Notes: generated from the letters alone by a model not told the origin. 64,000 nucleotides of DNA from JAEXNA01 sp041676625 (GCA_041676625.1 JBAYRN010000001.1:61808-125807); one strand, 5' to 3'; shown: positions 33,907 through 43,927, counted from the first letter of the stretch. Numbers and translations: made by a program.

Positions 33907-36174
33907 ATGGGGGACATGAAGTCCGAGAAGAAAAGGCGCTCTTTGGCGTGGCGGCTGTTTAGATTGCTGCTCCGCTGGGCTCTGGCCCTGGGGGTGCTGG
34001 CACTTTTGGTCGGGATCGGCGGATTTTACTACGCCTACGACAAGTACGGGCGAGACCTCCCGGATATCTCCATTTTAGAAAACTACCGCCCCGCGGAAAC
34101 CACCAAGATCCTGGCCTCCGATGGGACCGTGATCGCCACATTGTATCAAGAGAACCGAGTCTGGGCGCCTTTGGAAAAGGTGAGTCCCTGGGTCGTGCCG
34201 GCTCTGCTGGCCACCGAAGATAGCCGCTACTTCGAGCATCGCGGAGTGGATCCGGTGGGGATCGCCCGGGTTCTTTTTAACACCGCCGTCACCGGCGAGG
34301 TTCGAGAAGGCGCCTCCACCATCACCATGCAGTTGGCTCGGAACGTCTTCCCTCTCTCCGAGGTCAATTGGGAGCGGAAGATCCGAGAGATCTTTCTCAG
34401 CCTGGAGATCGATAAGCGCTACAGCAAAGAAAAGATTCTGGAGCTCTACTTGAACCAGGTCTATTTCGGCGCCGGCGCCTACGGGATCCATTCGGCGGCT
34501 CAGGTTTACTTTCAGAAGGCCCCGGCCGAACTCAGCCTGGCTGAATCGGCGCTGATAGCCGGTCTCATCCAGGCTCCCTCTCGGTTTAACCCGCTGGAGA
34601 GCCCCGAGCGGGCTTTCCATCGCCAGAACGAGGTCCTCGGTCGGATGCTCGCCGTGGGGAGCATCACCCAACAGCAGCACGACGAAGCGGTGGCCGAACG
34701 AGAGACCTGGAAGTTTGAAGTCGGTGAGGACCAGCGGACCCTGGCCATGGATAAGTATCCGTACTTCACTTCCTACGTGATCCAGGAGTTGGCCAATCGT
34801 TATTCCGAGGATGAACTGTACCGGGGGGGATTGACCATCGTGACCACCCTGGACCGAGCCCTTCAGGACTACGCTCAAGCGGTCCTCACGGAGGAGGTCT
34901 ACGCCCTTTCCTGGGAGTTGCGAGTCGATTCGGGGGCCCTGGTCTTGCTGGAAAATGAGAGCGGGTACATCAAAACCATGGTGGGCGGCCTGGGCTGGAG
35001 TAAGGAAAATCAGTTCAATCGGGCTTTCCAGACTCGCCGGCAGCCAGGCTCCTCTTTTAAACCTGCGACCTACGGAGCGGCTCTGGAAATGGGTTTCACC
35101 CCCGAGAGCAAGATCAACGACCAGAAAGTGACTTACCAAGACGGCAGTCCCGGAGGCTGGTCTCCCAATAACTCCGACGGTAAGTTTCTCGGGGTGATCA
35201 CTCTGAGAGAGGCGCTGCGGGGCTCCAGAAACGTGCCGGCGGTGAAGATTCTCGATAGCGTGGGGGTCGAGAAGGTGATCGACCTGGGCTATCGGATGGG
35301 GATCCGGGCCTCCATTCCCTCCAACCTTTCCATCGCCCTGGGAGCCATCGATGCCAGTCCACTGGAGATGGCTGAGTTTTACTCGGTGATCGCAAATCGC
35401 GGTGTGCGGGTGTCGCCCACCGTTATCAAGGTGGTGAAAAATTCTGAGGGTGTGGTGCTGGAGGACCGGCGCAAATCCGGAGGACGGCGGGTCATTCAAG
35501 AAAACACAGCTCTGGCCCTGGTCTCTATGCTGAGCGACGCCGTGCGGGCCGGAACGGGCACCAACGCCCAGGTGGAAGGCTGGCCTATCGCCGGCAAGAC
35601 GGGAACCACCGACAGCTTTCGAGATGCCTGGTTTTGTGGGATTTCTCCCTACTTTACGCTGACCGTGTGGGTCGGAAACGATGACAACTCACCCATGTAC
35701 CGCTCCTACGGCGGCGACCTTCCGGCAACCGTCTTTCGAAGAGTCATGACCTTTGCCCTCAAGGACATGCCCCCCAAAGATTTTCCCACCTACCAGCCTC
35801 CTGACAGCTCTCCGGATCTGCTGCAGAAGGGAGAAGAGGTCTCGCCCTCTCCTTCGGCCTCCCCCGAGGAGACGCCGGCCGAGGTGGAGCCGGTGGAAGA
35901 AGAGACGGAAGAAGTGCCGGAGGAGACCGAGGGAGAGTTTGTGCCGCCCGAAGGCAAGAGCTATCTCCTTCCTGAGACCCTGGACCAGAGTGAAGGTGGT
36001 ACAGAATTCATCGTCTCCCAGCCTGCTGGATCGGTTCCAGAGGTCAAAGTCACTCCGGCACCGCTGCCGGACGATTTTTCTTCGCCAGGGGGAATCGAAG
36101 AGCAGAGCGGTCAATTTATTGAACAGAATTCACAGGCCCCTCCGGCTACCCGAGTTGTGTTACCTCCGGAGTAG
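33907..36174 (+). CDS. Penicillin-binding protein 1A-type peptidoglycan synthase
   Basis: A 755-residue bifunctional class A PBP. One membrane helix (about 20-45), a GT51 glycosyltransferase domain (about 60-240; catalytic E104 in ATEDSRYFEHRG, GASTITMQLARN) and a transpeptidase domain (about 330-620; active Ser382 in PGSSFKP, SRN in GSRNVPAVK, KTG in AGKTGTTDSF). After about 620 comes a long Pro/Glu-rich tail, probably disordered. The ATG at 33907 or the one three codons later (behind GGGGGA) may be used. MurB starts 25 bases downstream, giving a small cell-wall operon. Confidence 0.95.
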   Translation: MGDMKSEKKRRSLAWRLFRLLLRWALALGVLALLVGIGGFYYAYDKYGRDLPDISILENYRPAETTKILASDGTVIATLYQENRVWAPLEKVSPWVVPALLATEDSRYFEHRGVDPVGIARVLFNTAVTGEVREGASTITMQLARNVFPLSEVNWERKIREIFLSLEIDKRYSKEKILELYLNQVYFGAGAYGIHSAAQVYFQKAPAELSLAESALIAGLIQAPSRFNPLESPERAFHRQNEVLGRMLAVGSITQQQHDEAVAERETWKFEVGEDQRTLAMDKYPYFTSYVIQELANRYSEDELYRGGLTIVTTLDRALQDYAQAVLTEEVYALSWELRVDSGALVLLENESGYIKTMVGGLGWSKENQFNRAFQTRRQPGSSFKPATYGAALEMGFTPESKINDQKVTYQDGSPGGWSPNNSDGKFLGVITLREALRGSRNVPAVKILDSVGVEKVIDLGYRMGIRASIPSNLSIALGAIDASPLEMAEFYSVIANRGVRVSPTVIKVVKNSEGVVLEDRRKSGGRRVIQENTALALVSMLSDAVRAGTGTNAQVEGWPIAGKTGTTDSFRDAWFCGISPYFTLTVWVGNDDNSPMYRSYGGDLPATVFRRVMTFALKDMPPKDFPTYQPPDSSPDLLQKGEEVSPSPSASPEETPAEVEPVEEETEEVPEETEGEFVPPEGKSYLLPETLDQSEGGTEFIVSQPAGSVPEVKVTPAPLPDDFSSPGGIEEQSGQFIEQNSQAPPATRVVLPPE

Positions 36175-36199
36175 AGCCCGGGGCCCCAAAGATGGGTAG

Positions 36200-37276
36200 A
36201 TGAATACACTGATTTCCACTGAAAAGATGGTGCCCCTGGCACCTTTCACCACCCTGGAACTGGGCGGACCAGCCGCCCAATTTTTTGTCATTCGGAGTTT
36301 CGAGCAGGCTCTGAACCTGGTGGAGTCGTGGTGGCAGCAGCCTCCGGAAGAGAGACCCGAGTTACTTCCTTTGGGCGGGGGTAGCAATCTGCTGATCTCC
36401 GATGAGGGCTTCCCCGGTCTGGTTCTCAAGATGGAGAACCACGAGCTCCGGATTGAGAGCTCCTCTGATCACCACGTCGTCGTGACCGCGGGTGCGGGCA
36501 TGGTTTGGGATGATTTCGTGGCCTACACGGTGCAGCAAGGGTGGGCGGGGGTGGAGTGTCTATCCGGAATACCTGGATGCGTGGGTGCTTCCCCGGTTCA
36601 AAACATCGGAGCGTACGGGCAAGAAGTCTCCGAGACGATCTCGGCAGTCCACGGCATCGACCTGCGGATCGGGCAGCCCTTTAGCTACGACCCTGAGTAC
36701 TGTGAATTTTCCTATCGCGACAGCCGCTTTAAGAGAGCCGGCCGGGGGGCCTTTCTGATTACCTCGGTCAGCTTCAAGCTCCGGCTCGATGGCCGGCCGA
36801 CCATCCGTTACCAGGACCTGCAAGAGCGTTGCCGGGAGAGGGGAGTTCAGACCCTGGCCGAGGTACGAGAACTGGTGCTGGAGATCCGCCGGAGTAAGTC
36901 CATGGTTTATGACCGCAACGATCCCAACCACCGTTCCGCGGGCTCCTTTTTTACCAACCCCATCGTGACTGCGGAAAAAGCCGAGGCTATTCAAGGCAGC
37001 CTGAATCCGGGGGAGAGTATGCCTCGGTTTAAGGCCGGGCCGGGATTGGAAAAATTGTCGGCCGCCTGGCTGATCGCCCAGAGTGGCCTGCCTAAAGGGT
37101 TTAAGCCCGCTGCGACCGCCCGGGTGGGGCTCTCCACCAATCACGTGCTGGCCCTGACCAATCGGGGAGGAGCCACGGCCGAAGAGTTGTTAGAGTTCTG
37201 CCGTTATGTTCAAGGTCGGGTCAGGAGCCGCTTCGGCATTGAGCTGGTCCCTGAACCGGTTTTCGTCGGTTTCTGA
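36200..37276 (+). CDS. murB: UDP-N-acetylenolpyruvoylglucosamine reductase
   Basis: A 358-residue FAD enzyme that reduces UDP-GlcNAc-enolpyruvate to UDP-MurNAc in peptidoglycan precursor synthesis. FAD-binding PLGGGSNLL and GIPGCVGASPVQNIGAYG are present; the loop YRDSRFK marks the type I (E. coli-like) form; the proton-donor Ser is in AGSFFTNP and the catalytic Glu in LVPEPVFVG. It lies directly after the PBP1A gene. Its last 67 bases overlap the convergent metallophosphoesterase gene. Confidence 0.96.
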   Translation: MNTLISTEKMVPLAPFTTLELGGPAAQFFVIRSFEQALNLVESWWQQPPEERPELLPLGGGSNLLISDEGFPGLVLKMENHELRIESSSDHHVVVTAGAGMVWDDFVAYTVQQGWAGVECLSGIPGCVGASPVQNIGAYGQEVSETISAVHGIDLRIGQPFSYDPEYCEFSYRDSRFKRAGRGAFLITSVSFKLRLDGRPTIRYQDLQERCRERGVQTLAEVRELVLEIRRSKSMVYDRNDPNHRSAGSFFTNPIVTAEKAEAIQGSLNPGESMPRFKAGPGLEKLSAAWLIAQSGLPKGFKPAATARVGLSTNHVLALTNRGGATAEELLEFCRYVQGRVRSRFGIELVPEPVFVGF

Positions 37277-38727
37277 ATCCGGATCTGGTCCGGATACTCT
37301 TTCCGCTCAAAGGTCCATTCTCCGTCTTGCTGAACCGGCAGCAGGTAAACCGGGGTGAGGGTGGCGGTCCAACCTTCGGCCGAAGGCACCACTTCGATCT
37401 CCAGATGGCCGTAGTGGCGTCCGCCAGATTTCAGGACCTCGCCCTGCCAGATTTCTGGTGAATCCTGATGGGCTAAGAAGCGCTGGTATTCGTTGTCCCG
37501 CTCGGGTTCGCGCAGGCCGTCGCCGCCGATCCCCACATCGTAGACCTGCAGAATCACCGGGCGCTCCGACCCCTCAGGGGTGATTTCGATTCCGGAGACC
37601 TCCGACCGCTCCATCATCTCGTCGTGCCCGCTGATCACCACCTCCACTCCATACCTCAAAAAAAGTGGGGTGAGACTTCGTAAGGCTTGCCCGGACTGGG
37701 GGTCCTGCCCTTCGCCCGAGCCAGCCGGAAAGCCGTGGACACCGCTTGAGTACGGACAATGATGAAACATGACCAGAATGAATCGACCTTCTTTCTGGGC
37801 CACGGCCAGTTCACGCTCCAGCCAGGCGTACTGCTCGCTCTGGGGATGAAAACCCGGAGCGAACTCCCCGGCGGCCTCCAGGTAGTGGTTGCTATCGACG
37901 GCGCTCTGGTGGGGGAGACTGTCGTTGGAATCCAGGCTGATCAGGTGTACTGGACCCAGCACTTTGGAGTAATACGGCCGCTGGAAATAGGTGCGATATT
38001 TGGCGATGGCCAGACGGCTGGCTTCGGTCTCGTAGGCTCCGTGCCCACGCGGTCCGGCGAAATATTCGTGGTTTCCAGGAGCGGTCAGGAGTGGAACCGC
38101 GCCCGCCAACTCCTTCTGGTGGCTCCAGAACTCATCCCAGTCCCGCTGTTCTCCTCCCGACTCCACCAGATCTCCCGCCACCAGAATAGCGTTGGGATCT
38201 CGGCTCTGGATCTGGGCCAGATTGGCCCGGTAGCCGCTGGTCTGATCCACCAGGTACCTCCGGGAGGGCTCCTCGGTGGTGCCCCACTTGGCCGCTTTGC
38301 CGGTACTTTCCGGTTCGGTTTCACTGTCGGAGTACGCGATCAGCAAGACCCCATCGCCTGGCCTGGGTAAACTTTTGAAGCTGTTGCGGTAAGGCTGGTC
38401 CGGAAAATGGACCAGATACTCCGTGCGGGTCCCCTGCAAGTGATCCAGGGTCACCCGGTGGAGGTAGCGGGGGCGCCGATCGAGGGACGGAAATTTTTCC
38501 CTCTCCACCGGGTGGTACTGCAAGGCCTCCGCAGGCAAGACTTGGGAATGAGCCTCCTGGTCGTTCCAGGTGACCCTAACGGGACTACTCTGGTGGCTCA
38601 CCCAGCACAGCTCGGCTCGCTCGGCTTGCAGGTCCTGAATGTAGGGATAGGTCAAGATATCGGCCAGGGCAGGGCTTCCGAGCAGAAGCAGGCTAAAGAG
38701 GGTGATCAGGAGACGGGGGAAGGGCAA
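37210..38727 (-). CDS. Secreted PAP-like metallophosphoesterase
   Basis: A 505-residue exported phosphoesterase. Signal peptide 1-22 (LLLLGSPALA), a fibronectin-like N-terminal domain as in purple acid phosphatases (about 25-120) and a calcineurin-type metallophosphoesterase domain. Metal ligands are visible in ILVAGDLVESGG, TAPGNHEYF, MFHHCPYSS and VISGHDEMME. The first motif reads SDSETEPEST instead of DxH, as in a known bacterial subgroup. The C-terminal 22 codons overlap murB on the other strand; the last residues may be non-essential. It is followed upstream by the unknown 38729 gene with a one-base gap. Confidence 0.87.
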   Translation of the reverse strand: MPFPRLLITLFSLLLLGSPALADILTYPYIQDLQAERAELCWVSHQSSPVRVTWNDQEAHSQVLPAEALQYHPVEREKFPSLDRRPRYLHRVTLDHLQGTRTEYLVHFPDQPYRNSFKSLPRPGDGVLLIAYSDSETEPESTGKAAKWGTTEEPSRRYLVDQTSGYRANLAQIQSRDPNAILVAGDLVESGGEQRDWDEFWSHQKELAGAVPLLTAPGNHEYFAGPRGHGAYETEASRLAIAKYRTYFQRPYYSKVLGPVHLISLDSNDSLPHQSAVDSNHYLEAAGEFAPGFHPQSEQYAWLERELAVAQKEGRFILVMFHHCPYSSGVHGFPAGSGEGQDPQSGQALRSLTPLFLRYGVEVVISGHDEMMERSEVSGIEITPEGSERPVILQVYDVGIGGDGLREPERDNEYQRFLAHQDSPEIWQGEVLKSGGRHYGHLEIEVVPSAEGWTATLTPVYLLPVQQDGEWTFERKEYPDQIRIQKPTKTGSGTSSMPKRLLTRP

Positions 38728-38728
38728 G

Positions 38729-39223
38729 TCAGGCGCAGGGGCTCAAGAGCCATTCATCGGCGAGTAAGGATTGGGGCTCCACGGCCACTTTCGGCTGGGC
38801 GGTAAAGGTTTCTTGAGAAACCGGTGCGCTTTCGGACTGGAAGCTCACCTGTTCGGCAGAGGGTGCAAACTCGGTCTGACCACCGAACTGATCGGCCACC
38901 AGCCAGTTCAGCGGGGCGTTTTCTCCGGTGGTGCTTTCGGCCCGCGCCTTTTCGATGGGGCACTCGGGTTTTTGGGTCTCCTCGGCCTTGCTGGTCTTCT
39001 TGAGTTGGCTGCGGAACTGGGCGGCTCGGCTCAGATACACGCTCAGCGGTACATCGTGCTCGTTGAGGGTACGCTCTCGTTGAGCCAGGCGGACCATGTC
39101 GGACTGGGAAGCGCCGTTGAGGGCTTCGTCCTGGTCGACGGTTGCTACCGAGCGCGAGAGGGTGGATTCCCTCAAACGCGAGGCGTTGAACGCCTGGTAA
39201 CTTATGCTTCCGATCCCTGTCAT
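38729..39223 (-). CDS. Unknown 164-aa polar protein
   Basis: No family recognised. The frame opens at a TTG (39283) that overlaps the stop of the MFS-HEAT gene by 4 bases; I chose the ATG at 39223, behind a GGAGG about 14 bases away, but the upstream start (184 residues) is also possible. The product is polar, rich in Ser, Glu and Ala, without signal peptide or membrane helix, and mostly looks helical then disordered. Its place between the MFS fusion and the phosphoesterase suggests co-transcription but gives no function. Confidence 0.65.
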   Translation of the reverse strand: MTGIGSISYQAFNASRLRESTLSRSVATVDQDEALNGASQSDMVRLAQRERTLNEHDVPLSVYLSRAAQFRSQLKKTSKAEETQKPECPIEKARAESTTGENAPLNWLVADQFGGQTEFAPSAEQVSFQSESAPVSQETFTAQPKVAVEPQSLLADEWLLSPCA

Positions 39224-39279
39224 AAAATGATAGTACGCCTCCAGGCGGTCAAGTTTGTTAACAGCTTGTAAACCGGCGG

Positions 39280-42200
39280 TCAATCGGCGGACGCACCCTC
39301 TTTGCGAGCCATACTATCCAGTCGCCTATCGGACCGTCTCAGCCGCTCGCTGAGAACCCGGAAAATAGTGAAGGCTATCTCCGGCATCACGTAGATCAGT
39401 TCCTTGAGTTGTTCTCCCTTAAGCACGAAGAGTCTGGCGTCCTCGGAAACCCGGGCGGCCGCGCTCCGCGGGTCCTGGTCCAGAACCGCCATCTCCCCGA
39501 AATAGGAGCCCTTCTCCACGGTGGCGAGCAGCAGCGGATCGTGGGAGTTGAGGCGGAGCAGGATCTCCACCTGTCCGTCGGCCACGATGAACATCTCGTC
39601 CCCGATATCGCCTTCGTTGAAGATGATCTCACCTTTGGTGTAATGCTGCTCGGTCAGGCAGGAGTGAATGGCCTCCAACTGCTCCAGGGCCATCGAGGAG
39701 AAGAGCGGCACGCTTTGCAGCATCAACAGACGTTCCATGAGCTGGGACTCTTCTGAAGAGAGTTCCGGACTCCCTGGCGCCGAGGCACTCCTGGCCGCAA
39801 GAGCCAACCAGCGGTCGTTGGATTGAGCTAATTCGGCGATCAGCGTCGGCCGCTCCCGGGGGGCCGGAACTTTGCCTGTCAGAGCCTGGGCCCGTTCCAC
39901 CAGATCTCCCTCTTCCAGCAGATGCACCAGCAAGGAGGTGGCTTCCCGCACTCCCAGATTGGAAAGCACCTCCAGAGCGTCGGAGCGGATCCGGGCGTGG
40001 GCAAACCGCAGCACGTTTTCCACCGAGCGAACCACTTTGCTCTGCTCTAGAGCCTCCAGCAGTCGAAAACAGGTCGTCAGTTCTCGCTCCGCCGAATCCT
40101 CGAGAGCCATAACCAGAAAGCGCTCGGACATAGACTGCGGTCCCAGGGTCGACAGAATGGCGGCTTCCACCCGATGCAACCAGGCCTTCCTGGCTCGAGA
40201 GACACATTCTGAAGCGAACAGCTCCCGGCTATCCTCGTCGTTGATCCCGGCTAGAGCTGAAATAGCGCAGTGGCATACCGTGGCCTGCGCGGTTTGCATC
40301 GCCTGGGAGAGGATCGGCTGGGCTTGTGCACCTCGCTCGATAAAGATGCGGACGGCCTCCTGGCGTACTCCCCGGTTAGAATCAAAAAGGGCCTGCTGCA
40401 AGAACTCCAGGACTTGCTGCGGCTCTTCTCGGCGGTGATGAGCCACGCTTCGAAGGACCGCCTGGCGCACTCCTGGATTGGAGTCTTGAAAGTGTCCTCT
40501 CAATTTATCGAGGCCCGGGGGGGAGTCCCAACGGTCCAGCACCGATAGGGCCGCTATCACTTCGGAGGGCCGCTCGGAGTGGGCAAAGGTTTCAGCATGT
40601 TCGGTCATGCCTCGGGGTAAGCGGTGCAGGGCAGCCAGACGCGCCGAGGGCTCCTCGGACTCAAGGAGCTCTGCCAGTACGTCTTCCCGAATCGGTGTAC
40701 TGCGGACAGCCGCTTCGGCTCGCACCTCCGGGGAAGAGTCTTGAAGCGCTGCTTCCAAACAGGCCGGAAGCTCCGGTGAAACGGTTCGGATGGCGTAGAG
40801 ACGAACTCGAGGATCGGGGTCACTGGTGGCTTGTTTAAGAAACGGCTCGGCCAGCGTGGGTGTGGTTTCCACCAGGGCGGTCAGGGCGATCTGCCGGACC
40901 CTCGGATTGGTGGTGGAGAATCCGTCTCTCAAGGGGCTCCACATGCCCCTTTCGCCCAGCGTGTGGGCCAGCTTCTCCAGCAGCGGACTCTGAGGGCTAC
41001 TCGCGATCACATTTTCCCACAGCCCCAACAATCGATCGGTGGGTAGGGTTTCGAGGGTCGAGCCGGATTCGCCCAATTCGATACGGCCATCACGAATAGC
41101 CCGGACCAGCTGTTCGAAGTAGTCTTTCCGCAGCCAAAAGTTGGTCAGGAAAAACCCCAATCCCAGCGCAAAACCGCCGACGGGTAGGAGTACTCCGGCA
41201 AGTTGCGAGCTGGGCTGGTAGCCTTCCCAAAAAAAGAGAAAGAGTCCCGCAAAGGCCATTCCGGAATAGACCACCATGCCTTCTAGAAAGGCGCGCATCC
41301 GGCCACGAAGCCGGGCCGGCAAGGCGTTGAAAAGAAGGTTTCTGACCGGGGCACCCACGGCGTTTTCCAGAGTTTCCCGGTTGAGGCGGGCGAAGATGGC
41401 AGCCGGGACCCCGGGAAAGAAACCCAGCCCGAAAAACGCCACCATGGTGAGAAAAGGGTGGAGGAGGTTGGCGTTGGCGATGCCAAAGCGGTGGAGGAGA
41501 TAGGGGGTCACGGCAAGTTCCAGTATCAACTCCAGGGCGTTGGCCGCCGCTAAAAAGAGTCCGAAAAAGCGGGCCAGATCGTCCGGCTCCGGATAGGCTT
41601 GAACAAAAAGGCTCGAATACAGATACTGGCTGACGAACAGGGATGTGACCATAAAAAGAGCCGACACCACCAGGAATTTACCCAGTTGAGAGCTGCGCAG
41701 GAAACGGACGGAACTCCGCATCCCGTCCCAGGAGGTTTCGTCGGATTCTTCGATCTCCAGCGGTCCCCAGCGTCTGAGTTCGGCCCGGTAGATACGAAGC
41801 CAGAAAGCAGCCAGGATAAAGCTTCCCACCCAGCCCCAGAGGAGCTCTTCGGCACCTCCCGGGCGCCCTGCCACCAGCCCCGCGATGATCCCACCGGCCA
41901 ACCCCCCGAGACTGGCTCCCACGGTAAATAAGGGAAAGAGCCGTTTACTCTGTAGAGAATCAAAGAAGTCGGCAGTGAAGGTCCAGAAATGGTTGGTGGA
42001 GATGGCAAAGTTTGCGTACCAGAGGCAAAACAGCGAGACCAGGCCGAAGGTCTTGAACTCCGGTGCCTGGCCGGCCAGGATGGTGACCGAAGCGATGATC
42101 AGCCCGAACGTCATCAGAATTCGAATGAAGTAATTGTCGTTTCTAGCCCGGTCCACTCCGAAAGCGTAGAGCAGGCTCAGGACCACCGTGACCACACTGG

Positions 42201-42375
42201 CGATGATAAAAGCCAGGGGTAGGACGCCCGCCCCGAGATGGGCGAGCAGGAGCGACTCGGCGCCCACCAGGCCCAGGGTTTGACCCAAGCAAAGAAATCC
42301 CGACAGCAGAAAAAAAAACTTAAATCTCTCCCTTTCGGCTTTTCGCACCGAAGGGAAGAGATGGGTCCAAATCAC
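39280..42375 (-). CDS. MFS-like transporter / HEAT repeat / cyclic-nucleotide-domain fusion
   Basis: A 1031-residue membrane protein. Residues 1-430 have about 12 membrane helices and resemble the ATP:ADP-antiporter/Npt1 branch of MFS. Residues about 455-840 are HEAT-like helical repeats (NPRVRQIALTALVE, DPDPRVRLYAIRTV, SPEVRAEAAVRS, NPGVRQAVLRSV). Residues about 885-1010 are a cyclic-nucleotide-binding domain (IIFNEGDIGDEMFIVADGQVEIL, GSYFGEMAVLDQDPRSAAARV), where FGE and RSA are the expected phosphate-cassette parts. It probably responds to a nucleotide signal; substrate is unknown. Its start overlaps the DUF4126 stop by 4 bases. Confidence 0.88.
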   Translation of the reverse strand: MIWTHLFPSVRKAERERFKFFFLLSGFLCLGQTLGLVGAESLLLAHLGAGVLPLAFIIASVVTVVLSLLYAFGVDRARNDNYFIRILMTFGLIIASVTILAGQAPEFKTFGLVSLFCLWYANFAISTNHFWTFTADFFDSLQSKRLFPLFTVGASLGGLAGGIIAGLVAGRPGGAEELLWGWVGSFILAAFWLRIYRAELRRWGPLEIEESDETSWDGMRSSVRFLRSSQLGKFLVVSALFMVTSLFVSQYLYSSLFVQAYPEPDDLARFFGLFLAAANALELILELAVTPYLLHRFGIANANLLHPFLTMVAFFGLGFFPGVPAAIFARLNRETLENAVGAPVRNLLFNALPARLRGRMRAFLEGMVVYSGMAFAGLFLFFWEGYQPSSQLAGVLLPVGGFALGLGFFLTNFWLRKDYFEQLVRAIRDGRIELGESGSTLETLPTDRLLGLWENVIASSPQSPLLEKLAHTLGERGMWSPLRDGFSTTNPRVRQIALTALVETTPTLAEPFLKQATSDPDPRVRLYAIRTVSPELPACLEAALQDSSPEVRAEAAVRSTPIREDVLAELLESEEPSARLAALHRLPRGMTEHAETFAHSERPSEVIAALSVLDRWDSPPGLDKLRGHFQDSNPGVRQAVLRSVAHHRREEPQQVLEFLQQALFDSNRGVRQEAVRIFIERGAQAQPILSQAMQTAQATVCHCAISALAGINDEDSRELFASECVSRARKAWLHRVEAAILSTLGPQSMSERFLVMALEDSAERELTTCFRLLEALEQSKVVRSVENVLRFAHARIRSDALEVLSNLGVREATSLLVHLLEEGDLVERAQALTGKVPAPRERPTLIAELAQSNDRWLALAARSASAPGSPELSSEESQLMERLLMLQSVPLFSSMALEQLEAIHSCLTEQHYTKGEIIFNEGDIGDEMFIVADGQVEILLRLNSHDPLLLATVEKGSYFGEMAVLDQDPRSAAARVSEDARLFVLKGEQLKELIYVMPEIAFTIFRVLSERLRRSDRRLDSMARKEGASAD

Positions 42376-42950
42376 GTGGCGGCACGTCTCCTTCGTATGG
42401 CAACGATCAGACGGGCTACCAGCGCCAGGCTGGCAAGTCCGAACAGAAGCGCCAGCACGGGTAGGACAACCGAGAGCACCACGGCCCCCGCCGAAGCGGC
42501 ATCCTCGGCCACTGAGATGGCGGGGCTACCGAATCCGGCGGTGGTCAGGTGACTGCCTACGCGCAGAGCGGTTTTGCCCAGGTGTACTGGCAGAGTCGCC
42601 CCTCCGGCCAGCACGAAACCGGCCACGTAGCCCAGCACGGGATCCTGGGAACTGAGGATGGCAAAAACTGAAACCGCTCCGGCTCCCGGACGGATGAAGG
42701 TCATCAGGGTGTCGAGTCCACTGTCGATGGCCGGGATTTTGTCGGCCGTCATCTCCATCACCGTGGCAATGCCCAGAGTGAGAATGGCGAGATCGCTGGT
42801 CAGCCATTGAAAGTCTTCACCCAGGCTGAAAGGAGCTAAGATTTGAGCTCTTTCCATCACCCCCAGCAGAAAAAGAGGCAGAAAAGCTCTCAACCCTGCG
42901 ACCGCGGCCAGGGTGGTTCCCAGAAAAAGACTCAGTAGGATGACCATCAT
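42372..42950 (-). CDS. DUF4126 membrane protein
   Basis: A 192-residue protein with four or five membrane segments matching DUF4126 (AAVAGLRAFLPLFLLGV, PAIDSGLDTLMTFIRPGAGAV, GYVAGFVLAGGATLPVHLGKTALR). The function of the family is not known. The start is ATG at 42950, with a second ATG one codon on. It overlaps the MFS fusion by 4 bases, so the two are probably expressed together. It is divergent from the alpha/beta hydrolase. Confidence 0.9.
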   Translation of the reverse strand: MMVILLSLFLGTTLAAVAGLRAFLPLFLLGVMERAQILAPFSLGEDFQWLTSDLAILTLGIATVMEMTADKIPAIDSGLDTLMTFIRPGAGAVSVFAILSSQDPVLGYVAGFVLAGGATLPVHLGKTALRVGSHLTTAGFGSPAISVAEDAASAGAVVLSVVLPVLALLFGLASLALVARLIVAIRRRRAAT

Positions 42951-43072
42951 TCGAACTTACTCCTCAACACAGATTATTCCCCTATTGCCTTTCGTGGCTT
43001 TTCGGGGTTAACATCTTGTATTATAGAGAAACATTGTTGCCAATACCAGCTTGGGAAGCTTACAATGAGCGG

Positions 43073-43912
43073 GTGAATTGGCGACGGTGGGTTATCGTGC
43101 TCAGTGTATTGGGGGCCCTGGCGGCCGGTGGATATATAGCGGTGTGTGGTCTGGTCTACAAGTATCAGGACCAGATGGTCTATTTCCCCAGCGATTATTT
43201 TATCACGGATCCCACTTCTGCAGCGCTGCAATTCGAAGACTTTTCCATCGAGGTCTCTCCGGAGGTGACCATAACCGGTTGGATCGTGGAAAAGGACCCG
43301 GACGCTCCCTGGATCCTGCAGTTTCATGGAAACGCCGGAAATATCTCCAATCGGGTGGATCACCTGAAACTCATCGATGAACTGGGCTGCAATGGTGTCC
43401 TCTTCGACTATCGAGGCTACGGCAAGAGCACCGGCAAGCCCAGCGAGGCCGGTCTGGTGGAAGACGGAGTGGCGGTGGTGAGGTACCTCAAAGAGCAGCG
43501 AGGCGTGGATCCGCGCTTCTTGATCTACTGGGGAGAATCGCTGGGTGGTGGGGTGGCGGCCGCGGTCGCGATGAAAGAAGAGCCGAGGGGGTTGATCCTC
43601 CAATCCACCTTTACCTCGGTGCCCGACCTGGGAGCTGAGGTGTACCCGTTTCTGCCGGTCCGGCTGCTCTCTAAGACGAGCTTCGATACCGCTGAACGGA
43701 TCCCAACCTTTCTCTTTCCCAAGTTGATCGTTCACGGGCACGCCGACACCGTCATCCCCTTTCAGCATGGGCAACGTCTTTATCAATTGGCAGTGGAGCC
43801 GAAGACCTTCCTCCGGGTGGAGCGGGGCCACAACGATAGCCCTCTGGAGCTGGGCGACGAGTTTAAACTGGCGGTCCAGAAGTTCGTGGCAGAGGCAGTT
43901 CCGCAGGAATAA
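43073..43912 (+). CDS. Membrane-anchored alpha/beta hydrolase (BEM46-like)
   Basis: A serine hydrolase of about 280 residues. One N-terminal membrane helix (VIVLSVLGALAAGGYIAV) and then the BEM46-type start QDQMVYFPSDYF. Nucleophile elbow GESLGG, acid in HGHADTVIP and His in GHNDSPLE form the triad. The oxyanion region is LQFHGNAGNIS. The frame is open from TTG 43016; I chose the GTG at 43073 because it stands right before the charged/hydrophobic start of the anchor. Substrate unknown. The next gene starts 15 bases after the stop. Confidence 0.9.
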   Translation: MNWRRWVIVLSVLGALAAGGYIAVCGLVYKYQDQMVYFPSDYFITDPTSAALQFEDFSIEVSPEVTITGWIVEKDPDAPWILQFHGNAGNISNRVDHLKLIDELGCNGVLFDYRGYGKSTGKPSEAGLVEDGVAVVRYLKEQRGVDPRFLIYWGESLGGGVAAAVAMKEEPRGLILQSTFTSVPDLGAEVYPFLPVRLLSKTSFDTAERIPTFLFPKLIVHGHADTVIPFQHGQRLYQLAVEPKTFLRVERGHNDSPLELGDEFKLAVQKFVAEAVPQE

Positions 43913-43927
43913 CCGAAGAGTTCCGCC

